Positions 50,875-58,187 of a DNA stretch of 64,000 nucleotides are shown piece by piece. This DNA comes from UBA1181 sp963619325. GTDB lineage: Bacteria; Bacteroidota; Bacteroidia; Bacteroidales; Paludibacteraceae. The notes under the pieces are model-generated. The model did not search any database. It saw nothing but the letters and a program-made list of their open reading frames with translations, and had not been told where the DNA came from. The position numbers and the translations under genes are program-made. Within the stretch, counting starts at the first letter, position 1, and the number at the start of each line of letters is the position of its first letter. The stretch covers positions 1-64,000 of the forward strand of contig CAVEVQ010000009.1 of the NCBI GenBank assembly GCA_963619325.1. The letters are read 5' to 3'.

Positions 50875-51693
50875 ATGGAAACAGTGAAGATTTTATACAT
50901 TTCGCAAGAGATTACCCCGTATTTGCCAGAGAGTGAAGTGGCGACTATGTGTAGAAATTTGCCTCAGGCAATTCAGGAAAAGGGACGGGAAATAAGGACG
51001 TTCATGCCTCGTTTCGGCTGCGTGAACGAGAGAAGAAATCAATTGCACGAGGTGATTAGGCTTTCTGGAATGAACTTGATTATTGATGATAACGATCATC
51101 CTTTGATCATAAAGGTCGCTTCTATACAAGCAGCTCGTATGCAGGTTTATTTTATTGATAATGACGATTTCTTTCATAGAAAGACGATGATCGCTGATGA
51201 AAATGGAGAGGAATTTTCAGATAACGAGGATCGCTCTATTTTCTTTGTCCGTGGTGTGCTTGAAACGGTGAAGAAGCTTCGCTGGGCTCCAGATATCGTT
51301 CATTGCCATGGTTGGATGACTTCTCTCGCTCCTATCTATATTAAGAAATCGTTCAACACAGATCCTTTCTTTAAAGATGCAAAGGTGGTCTACTCTGTTT
51401 ATGGTGATGATTTCAAACGTCCGTTCAGTGCTAAGTTCGGAGAAAAACTGAAATTGGAGGGCATTTCTGACGAGGATGTGAAATTGGTTTTAGGCAAGGA
51501 GTCTTCTTTTGAAGACTTAACTAAGCTCGCTTTAGAATATTCTGATGGTGCAGTCATCGCTTCTCCTAATGCCAACCCCAATATAAAAGATTATATTGCA
51601 AAATCAGGAAAACTTTTCTTAGATACTCCTGCTCCTGACAATTATGTGGATGCTTACAACGAGTTCTATGATAAGGTTCTACAAGGTAAATGA
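50875..51693 (+). CDS. Single-domain GT5 glycogen/starch-synthase-like protein
   Basis: 272 residues corresponding only to the N-terminal (acceptor-side) domain of glycogen synthases: VKILYISQEITPYLPESEVATMCRNLPQAIQEKGREIRTFMPRFGCVNERRNQLHEVIRLS, then APDIVHCHGWMTSLAPIYIKK. The usual donor-binding C-terminal GT-B domain (about 200 residues) is missing, and the K-x-G-G-L/A glucose-binding segment near the N-terminus is replaced by LPESEVAT. The family is conserved in Bacteroidetes at this place next to panC and the DUF4270 gene; catalytic activity is doubtful and a structural or regulatory role is possible. Separate promoter. Confidence 0.82.
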   Translation: METVKILYISQEITPYLPESEVATMCRNLPQAIQEKGREIRTFMPRFGCVNERRNQLHEVIRLSGMNLIIDDNDHPLIIKVASIQAARMQVYFIDNDDFFHRKTMIADENGEEFSDNEDRSIFFVRGVLETVKKLRWAPDIVHCHGWMTSLAPIYIKKSFNTDPFFKDAKVVYSVYGDDFKRPFSAKFGEKLKLEGISDEDVKLVLGKESSFEDLTKLALEYSDGAVIASPNANPNIKDYIAKSGKLFLDTPAPDNYVDAYNEFYDKVLQGK

Positions 51694-51750
51694 TTCGTAA
51701 AAAGAATTGCGTATGGAGGTCTAATACCTAACTTGATAAATCTTTTGCAA

Positions 51751-53238
51751 ATGAAAAATTACGAAATGGGTAAAAGAATTTGTTTCTCGTTTTGTGTGTT
51801 GTCTTTGTTGTTTCTGCTAGGTTGCCAGGATGACGAAGGGGTGGGTATGTCTATTCAGCCCGATGAGGATGTGTTGCATACTTACTCAAACATGGTGAAT
51901 GTGGAGACATCGTCGATTGTTACAGATTCCGTTTTGAGCAAATATGATTATTTCATATTAGGTCGCTATCGTGATGAAAAGTTTGGTGAGTCTGCTGCCG
52001 AGTTTATGACGCAATTGGATGCTCGTGTCGGAGGTGTGAGTGTCCCCGATACCGTTGTGGCAGAGAGTTCCTCCTCAACTGTGGGTATACTCAACACTCT
52101 GCTTACTTCTATAGACTCGAATTATGGCGACATAATCTCAATCTCGCAACCATCGGATGTAGAGGTTGATTCCGTCAGATTTTACCTGCAGTATACTGAC
52201 GATTTCTTTGGCGATTCTGCTGCTCTTCAGGCAATTTCGGTGTACGAGTTGAACCAGCCTTTGAAAGAAAGTAAAACGTTCACGAATGTTAAAGTATCTG
52301 ATTATTGCGATAAGAGTTTGCTTTTAGGCTCGAAATCGTATCAGATTCAAAACAAGCGAACATTGACAATCAACTTGGATAAAACGTTAGGAGAGAGATT
52401 GTTGGATGTTTATAAAAAGGGTTCGTCTGTTTCAAATCAAAATGATTTTAACGAATACTTCAAAGGTGTCTATGTAAGTCATACGTTTAATCAAGGAACC
52501 GTTATGCAGATCTCTGTTGCGGGTATTCAGATTTTCTACCATTATGATGCGCTGATTGCGACTACATATAATGGGGCAGATACTACGGTGCGTGCATCTT
52601 CCTTTGGCAAGGATTTGAATCCGTTGGTGTCTTCTGTTTTCCTTTCTGCCAACAAATCGGTTAAGCGTGTGAACGTGGTTACTCAGTCAGACCTTTCTTC
52701 GGTTGTCAATACTCTGAATGAGGGTGAGTATACATTCACATATACGCCAGCGGGACTATATACATGTGTGGATATTCCGATGGATGTCCTCAAAGATTCT
52801 ATAGAGACCATCTCCGGCGAAAAGGATGCTTCTCGTATTATGTTCAATTCGGCGAAATTGATATTCCATCGGGCAAGTTTGAACTGGAAGACGGATATAA
52901 AAGCAAGTTCTTTTCTTTTGTTAATAAGCAAGAGTAAGGTGGTTGACTTTTTCTATAATAATACGCAGCCAGATGGCTATTCGTCTTTTATAACTTCAAT
53001 TGATACAACGTATAACACTTATACTTTTAATATCACAGCACCGTTACAAAACAAATATCGCGGAATGGGAACAACATTTGGCGATGATATGGTTTTGGTT
53101 CCTGTGGTTCGTTCCTCAGAGAGTAGCAATTACTATTATCGTCAGCAGTTGTGGTTAACGGCGACGATGTTACACAGCCAAAATTCTTTTTCTGAAGCTC
53201 TTCGTCCTCGTTTAGACGTCGTTTATACAAAGAGATAG
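51751..53238 (+). CDS. DUF4270-family lipoprotein
   Basis: 495-residue predicted lipoprotein: signal with lipobox FLLGC (MGKRICFSFCVLSLLFLLGC). Body begins DEGVGMSIQPDEDVLHTYSNMVNVETSSIVTDSVLSKYDYFILGRYRDEKFGESAAEFMTQL, the characteristic start of the DUF4270 family of large Bacteroidetes outer-membrane or surface lipoproteins, and continues as beta-rich sequence to LRPRLDVVYTKR. Function unknown. ATG at 51751 is preferred to an in-frame TTG at 51733. Spaced 57 bp after the GT5-like gene on the same strand. Confidence 0.82.
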   Translation: MKNYEMGKRICFSFCVLSLLFLLGCQDDEGVGMSIQPDEDVLHTYSNMVNVETSSIVTDSVLSKYDYFILGRYRDEKFGESAAEFMTQLDARVGGVSVPDTVVAESSSSTVGILNTLLTSIDSNYGDIISISQPSDVEVDSVRFYLQYTDDFFGDSAALQAISVYELNQPLKESKTFTNVKVSDYCDKSLLLGSKSYQIQNKRTLTINLDKTLGERLLDVYKKGSSVSNQNDFNEYFKGVYVSHTFNQGTVMQISVAGIQIFYHYDALIATTYNGADTTVRASSFGKDLNPLVSSVFLSANKSVKRVNVVTQSDLSSVVNTLNEGEYTFTYTPAGLYTCVDIPMDVLKDSIETISGEKDASRIMFNSAKLIFHRASLNWKTDIKASSFLLLISKSKVVDFFYNNTQPDGYSSFITSIDTTYNTYTFNITAPLQNKYRGMGTTFGDDMVLVPVVRSSESSNYYYRQQLWLTATMLHSQNSFSEALRPRLDVVYTKR

Positions 53239-53268
53239 TGGAATTTTTGCTATACAAAGCATAAGGTG

Positions 53269-53952
53269 ATGAAAGAGATATTGTCTTTCCTTCGTCAATT
53301 GCAGGCGAACAACAACACGGAGTGGTTTCATGCGCATCGTGCGGAGTATGAACAAGCAAAGGCGAAATTCAATGCTATTGCGGAGAAGATTATTTCGGGG
53401 GTGGCTTCTTTCGACCCCAATGTCGGGGCTTTAGAGTTGAAAGACTGTACTTATCGTATTAATCGAGATATCCGTTTTTCTTTGGATAAGTCGCCTTACA
53501 AGACTCATTTTGGCGTTTATGTATGCCCAGGGGGAAAGAAGTCTGGTAATGCGGGCTACTACTTTCATGTTTCCCCGAATGAGGGAACTTATCCGGATGG
53601 ATGTATGTTGGCGGTTGGAATTTATTGTTGTGATAAGAATGTGGTTCAGATAGTTAGGGAAGATATTGAGGATGAGGGAGAAAAGTTTGATGCGATGATT
53701 AAAACGGCAGAAAAGTACGGGTTTGAGTTGGATCACACAGACGACTTAAAGAAAGTTCCCCGAGGTTTCTCTGCAGGTTCTCCGTATGACGACTATCTTA
53801 GATTGAAGGCTTATTGCTTATGGTGTCCTTTGACAGAGGATTTTGTCTATGCAGATGATATGATAGATCGTGTGTTGGATCTTTTCAAAGTCAACAAACC
53901 GTTTAACGACTACTTAAACCGTGTGATTGAATATAGCAGGGAGGTTGATTAG
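53269..53952 (+). CDS. DUF2461 (TIGR02453)-family protein
   Basis: 227 residues. ILSFLRQLQANNNTEWFHAHRAEYEQAKAKFNAIAEKII is the family start; YRINRDIRFSLDKSPYKTHFGVYV and GYYFHVSPNEGTYPDGCMLAVGIY are diagnostic; LPRGFSAGSPYDDYLRLK-type ending follows (KKVPRGFSAGSPYDDYLRLK). Cytosolic; biochemical function unknown. ATG at 53269 follows AAGGTG directly; an upstream in-frame GTG at 53266 is less likely. 30 bp after the DUF4270 gene. Confidence 0.85.
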   Translation: MKEILSFLRQLQANNNTEWFHAHRAEYEQAKAKFNAIAEKIISGVASFDPNVGALELKDCTYRINRDIRFSLDKSPYKTHFGVYVCPGGKKSGNAGYYFHVSPNEGTYPDGCMLAVGIYCCDKNVVQIVREDIEDEGEKFDAMIKTAEKYGFELDHTDDLKKVPRGFSAGSPYDDYLRLKAYCLWCPLTEDFVYADDMIDRVLDLFKVNKPFNDYLNRVIEYSREVD

Positions 53953-53971
53953 TGTTTTTATATAATTACAG

Positions 53972-54009
53972 AAAAACCGCAATGTCGTACGGGCACTGCG
54001 GTTTCTTTG
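53972..54009. terminator. Bidirectional hairpin terminator between DUF2461 and waaA genes
   Basis: AAACCGCA pairs with TGCGGTTT around a GC-rich loop; poly-A on the left serves minus, T-rich on the right serves plus. Confidence 0.82.
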
Positions 54010-54027
54010 TATAACATGTTTCGCTTT

Positions 54028-55257
54028 TTATCCGAAAATCTGCTTAATGACCTTCTCTGTTGCACCTCGATTCTCTTTTGAGTAGGCATCTGCTGTTGCC
54101 GCTGTCTTCTCGTAAAGCGTTGAGTTTGGCGAGTATAAGTCAGACATCAGCGTGTCGAATTCTTCGTAATTGTTGATTGAGTATGCGCCTCCTCTTTCTA
54201 TCATGTCTACTGCTTCTTTGAACTTTTGGTAGTTGGGTCCGAAAAGGACCGGAATACCGTAGACGGATGCTTCCAGAATATTGTGGATACCCACTCCGAA
54301 TCCCCCTCCGATGTAGGCCACTTTCCCATACCTGTAGATAGAAGAAAGAAGTCCGAAGCAGTCAATGATTAGACAATCTGCTTGTTTCACACTGTTCTCG
54401 TCTGTTTGTGTGTATCGAGCGTAAGGGCGTTCCAACTGACCAATGATACGTTTCAAATGCTCCTCGTGAATTTCATGGGGGGCAATAATGAATTTCAACT
54501 CGGGATGTTTGTTGATGTAGGGGATGATAATATCTTCGTCTTTAGGCCATGAGCTTCCTGCGATGAACACAGGAGCGTCTCCAACAAACGATTGCACGAT
54601 GGGCAAGGGTTTGGACTTGGCCGCAATGTCTGCCACACGGTCAAAGCGAGTGTCACCCACTAAAGAGACATTCTCGATGCCGATAGATTTCAATAAGTCC
54701 ATTGAAACCTGGTTTTGTACGAAGAGGTGCGTGAACTTCTTCAAAATTCCTCTATACCAGCCCCCGTACCACTTGAAGAATACCTGAGATTCTCTAAAAA
54801 TCGCAGACACGATATAGGTAGGTATCTCGCGCTTTTTCAAGAATGTGAGGTAGTTCATCCAAAATTCATACTTGATGAAAATGGCGTATGCAGGGTTGAC
54901 GATAGACAGAAATTTCCGAACATTCCAAGATGTATCCATTGGCAAGTAGCAAACGATGTCTGCTCCGTTGTAGTTCTTGCGTACTTCGTAGCCGGAGGGC
55001 GAGAAGAAAGTAACCAAAATTTTAAGACCAGGATGGTTTATTCTCAGTTTTTCAATGATGGGTCTTCCTTGTTCAAATTCGCCTAAAGATGCAGCGTGCA
55101 CCCAGACGTATTTTTCTGAAGAGTTGATTTTTGATTTTAGAAGTTCAAAAACACCCTTCCTCCCATCTACGAATTTCTTTGCCTTATCGTTAAAAAAAGA
55201 CATAAACCATGCTCCAACAAAGTAGAGCATGATTCCAAAATTGTATAAAAGTCGCAT
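54028..55257 (-). CDS. waaA: 3-deoxy-D-manno-octulosonate (Kdo) transferase
   Basis: 409-residue inner-membrane-anchored GT30 enzyme that adds Kdo to lipid A precursor in LPS synthesis. An N-terminal membrane segment (MRLLYNFGIMLYFVGAWFMS) anchors it. HAASLGEFEQGRPIIEKLR carries the catalytic Glu; FFSPSGYEVRKNY, ASAIFRESQVFFKWYGGWYRGIL (with KxxxxxxG) and GDTRFDRV follow; donor-domain GGGFGVGIHNILEASVYGIPVLFGPNYQKFKEA is typical. It follows gltX by 9 bp on the minus strand. Confidence 0.94.
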   Translation of the reverse strand: MRLLYNFGIMLYFVGAWFMSFFNDKAKKFVDGRKGVFELLKSKINSSEKYVWVHAASLGEFEQGRPIIEKLRINHPGLKILVTFFSPSGYEVRKNYNGADIVCYLPMDTSWNVRKFLSIVNPAYAIFIKYEFWMNYLTFLKKREIPTYIVSAIFRESQVFFKWYGGWYRGILKKFTHLFVQNQVSMDLLKSIGIENVSLVGDTRFDRVADIAAKSKPLPIVQSFVGDAPVFIAGSSWPKDEDIIIPYINKHPELKFIIAPHEIHEEHLKRIIGQLERPYARYTQTDENSVKQADCLIIDCFGLLSSIYRYGKVAYIGGGFGVGIHNILEASVYGIPVLFGPNYQKFKEAVDMIERGGAYSINNYEEFDTLMSDLYSPNSTLYEKTAATADAYSKENRGATEKVIKQIFG

Positions 55258-55265
55258 TTCAGACC

Positions 55266-56786
55266 TTATTTAATCTCGTTTAACGCATGGGCTACACGAG
55301 CCAGTGTTTCTTCTTTTCCTAAGATATCAATGATATTGAAGATGTGTGGACCTTTGGCGGCTCCAACTAAGGTGATACGGAACGAATTCATCATTGTGCC
55401 TAAGTTGTATCCCTTTTGAGCGACCCAATCGAGTACTAATTTCTCGTTTTCTTCTGTTTTCGAGAAATCATCAATACCTTTCAATACTTCTACTAACTCC
55501 GTGAGGTATTGTGGACTTTCAGGTTTCCAACGTTTCTTCAGTGATTTCTCATCGTATGAGGTCGGAGCTTCAAAGAAGAAGTTTGTTTGTTCCCACAGGT
55601 CTTTTGGAAAACTGATTCTTTCCTTAACGAGAGAGACGATGTAGGTCAATTTTTTGAAATCACATTCATATCCTTTCTCTTTGAGAATGGGGATGAACAT
55701 ATTGGCAACTTCTTCGTCTGATTTTTTGATTAAGTATTCATGGTTAAACCAGATTCCTTTTTCATAGTTGAACCTCGCTCCAGATTTGCTGACGCGGTCA
55801 ATAGAGAAGAGTTGTATTAGTTCGTCCATTGAGAACAATTCCTGGTCTGTGCCAGGATTCCAACCGAGGAGTGCCAAAAAATTGACCACCGCTTCAGGTA
55901 GGTAGCCAGATTCTCTGTAACCCGATGAAATAGCGCCTGTGTGAGGGTCTGTCCATTGCAATGGAAATACGGGAAACCCTAATCTGTCGCCGTCTCGTTT
56001 GCTCAGTTTCCCATTTCCTTCTGGCTTGAGAAGAAGAGGAAGATGTGCGAAACGAGGCATCGTGTCTGCCCAACCTAAGAAACGATACAAGAGAACGTGT
56101 AAAGGAGCTGATGGCAACCATTCTTCTCCACGGATTACATGAGTGATTCCCATTAAGTGGTCGTCCACAATATTTGCCAAGTGGTAGGTTGGAAGCTCAT
56201 CCGCTGCTTTGTATAGGACTTTATCGTCTAATATGTTGGAGTTGATGACGACTTTTCCGCGAACCATATCGTCCACTTCAATGTCTTCGTTGGGTTCTAT
56301 TTTGATTCGGACAACGTATTTTTCTCCGTTCGCGATTCTCTTTTCAACCTCTTCTTTCGGTAGGGTGAGAGAGTTGATGCAGTTCATACGAGTGTGGGAA
56401 TCATATTGGAAATTAGGGATTTCCTTGCGTTTTGTCTCCAATTCGTCGGGGGTGTCAAAAGCATAGTAGGCGAGGTTGGCATCCAAGAGTTGTTTCACAT
56501 AGACTTTGTAGATTTCTCTGCGTTCGCTTTGGCGATAAGGTCCGTTTTCTCCACCGACGCCGACACCCTCGTCAAAAGTGATTCCCAACCATTTGAACGC
56601 TTTAATGATATAGTCTTCTGCGCCAGGCACAAAACGTTGAGAGTCTGTATCTTCAATTCTGAGAAGGAGATCTCCACCATTTTTCTTTGCGAAAAGGTAG
56701 TTGTAAAGGCAGGTTCTTACACCTCCGATATGGAGCGGACCTGTAGGACTAGGTGCGAAACGCACGCGTACTTTCTTGTCAGCCAT
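55266..56786 (-). CDS. gltX: Glutamyl-tRNA synthetase
   Basis: 506-residue class Ib synthetase charging tRNA-Glu. HIGH signature RFAPSPTGPLHIGG near 9-22; KMSKS as GKLSKRDG near 262; ThrHLANIVDDHLMGITHVIRGEEW region matches. The length and C-terminal domain without a visible zinc motif fit the bacterial discriminating type. It follows pth with a 27-bp gap on the minus strand, and waaA comes next. Cytosolic. Confidence 0.95.
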   Translation of the reverse strand: MADKKVRVRFAPSPTGPLHIGGVRTCLYNYLFAKKNGGDLLLRIEDTDSQRFVPGAEDYIIKAFKWLGITFDEGVGVGGENGPYRQSERREIYKVYVKQLLDANLAYYAFDTPDELETKRKEIPNFQYDSHTRMNCINSLTLPKEEVEKRIANGEKYVVRIKIEPNEDIEVDDMVRGKVVINSNILDDKVLYKAADELPTYHLANIVDDHLMGITHVIRGEEWLPSAPLHVLLYRFLGWADTMPRFAHLPLLLKPEGNGKLSKRDGDRLGFPVFPLQWTDPHTGAISSGYRESGYLPEAVVNFLALLGWNPGTDQELFSMDELIQLFSIDRVSKSGARFNYEKGIWFNHEYLIKKSDEEVANMFIPILKEKGYECDFKKLTYIVSLVKERISFPKDLWEQTNFFFEAPTSYDEKSLKKRWKPESPQYLTELVEVLKGIDDFSKTEENEKLVLDWVAQKGYNLGTMMNSFRITLVGAAKGPHIFNIIDILGKEETLARVAHALNEIK

Positions 56787-56813
56787 TGTATATACTGTTT
56801 TTTCCTTGTTTTA

Positions 56814-57380
56814 TTATTTGTTATTGAAGCGGTTCATGGTGTCTTGCAGACCTGAAAGACAGAAATTTTTGATGATTTCTTCTGCTATTGGCACTCTTTC
56901 TTCTAATTTTTTTGCCTCCTCGTCATTCCACTCACCTAATACATAATCAATTTGCCCCCCCTTGGGAAAATCGTTGCCGATGCCGAAACGGAGACGAGCG
57001 TAATTTTGCGATCCGATTTTTGCCTCGATACTCTTGAGACCATTATGGCCGCCTGCGCTTCCGTTGCCTTTCAGGCGAAGGGCCCCAAATGGGATGGAGA
57101 GGTCGTCCACGATGATAAGGACGTTTTCCACAGGTATTTTTTCTTTATTCATCCAATAGCGTACAGCGTCGCCACTGGCGTTCATATAGGTTGAAGGTTT
57201 AAGAAGCAGTAGTTCAGCGTTTTTCACACGCCCTGTTGCCGTCGAACCATAGCGAGTATGGTCGTCAAAAACAAGGTTGGACGCCTTAGCAAAAGCGTCC
57301 AACACTCTAAATCCTATATTGTGTCGGGTATTGGCATACTCGTCGCCAATGTTTCCCAAACCCACAATCAAGTATTTCAT
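56814..57380 (-). CDS. pth: Peptidyl-tRNA hydrolase
   Basis: 188-residue enzyme releasing peptides from stalled peptidyl-tRNA. The catalytic His is in YANTRHNIGF; conserved LKPSTYMNASGDAV and DDLSIPFGALRLKGNGSAGGHNGLKSIEAKI are present. The first G-motif reads LGNIGDEY rather than the usual GLGNPG. 20 bp downstream of rplY, the standard bacterial pairing. Confidence 0.96.
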   Translation of the reverse strand: MKYLIVGLGNIGDEYANTRHNIGFRVLDAFAKASNLVFDDHTRYGSTATGRVKNAELLLLKPSTYMNASGDAVRYWMNKEKIPVENVLIIVDDLSIPFGALRLKGNGSAGGHNGLKSIEAKIGSQNYARLRFGIGNDFPKGGQIDYVLGEWNDEEAKKLEERVPIAEEIIKNFCLSGLQDTMNRFNNK

Positions 57381-57400
57381 AAATGATGCTTTAAATCACA

Positions 57401-57973
57401 TTAGTTGGCCGCATTACGCGCTGCGCGAGTAGCTTTTACAGATGCGACAACATTAACTTGGCTCGACAAAATTGTCAAATTGTCGAATGAGAGAGCTCCA
57501 ACCTGAATAGTCTTGCCCAAACCGAGTTTCTCTACATTAACTTTCAAAATTTCAGGAATGTTCTTGTAGTTGCCCTTAACTTTCAACTTACGCATGTCTT
57601 GGCTCAATTTACCTCCCAAACGTACACCTTCTGCAAGTCCTTCCAACTTGATAGGAACCTCCATAACAATGTCCTTGTCCTCGTAAACCTCTAAAAAGTC
57701 GATGTGGAGGATTGAATCCTTTACTGGGTGAAACTGAATTTCCTTCAAGATTGCCTTGTAAGTCTTTCCGTCAATGGTCAAGTTTACCAAGAAGATTTCT
57801 GGTGAATAGATCAACTTGCGTACGTCTGCTGCTGAAACTTGGAAATTGACGTTCTCAGATTTTGATCCGTACAAAATCGCAGGAATTTCTCCGTTTTCTC
57901 TGATCGCTTTAACGCCTTTCTTTCCGAGGTTCTCTTGGGCTCTCAATGAACCGCTCAAATCATAAGTCTTCAT
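57401..57973 (-). CDS. rplY: Ribosomal protein L25/general stress protein CTC
   Basis: 190 residues: an N-terminal L25 domain that binds 5S rRNA (LSGSLRAQENLGKKGVKAIRENGEIPAILYG) and the CTC C-terminal beta-domain (KDIVMEVPIKLEGLAEGVRLGGKL, ILKVNVEKLGLGKTIQVG). The two-domain form is the longer CTC type. It leads a rplY-pth-gltX-waaA minus-strand unit; a TACCTTTG element lies about 95 bp upstream. Confidence 0.95.
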   Translation of the reverse strand: MKTYDLSGSLRAQENLGKKGVKAIRENGEIPAILYGSKSENVNFQVSAADVRKLIYSPEIFLVNLTIDGKTYKAILKEIQFHPVKDSILHIDFLEVYEDKDIVMEVPIKLEGLAEGVRLGGKLSQDMRKLKVKGNYKNIPEILKVNVEKLGLGKTIQVGALSFDNLTILSSQVNVVASVKATRAARNAAN

Positions 57974-58067
57974 TTTGTGTTACTCAAAATTAAGTTTTAC
58001 AATACGTTCGTAATGGCTTAATTTCCCATCACACTTTCTTTTGAACAAATTTTCTAAAAAAGCGGTG

Positions 58068-58075
58068 CAAAGGTA
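58068..58075 (-). promoter_or_regulatory. Putative -7 element (TACCTTTG) for rplY-pth-gltX-waaA
   Basis: Minus-strand TAnnTTTG match about 95 bp before rplY; no ideal -33. The 214-bp gap to the SNF2 gene stop holds nothing else recognised. Confidence 0.45.
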
Positions 58076-58187
58076 CTTTTTTTTTTCGAATTATCATAGT
58101 ATTATGTTCATCTCATTGCGATGTTGAGCTTTTTTTCTCTTCGGACGTGAAGTGTGGTTTGCAATGTGTGCCTCCTATACTCAGCGT

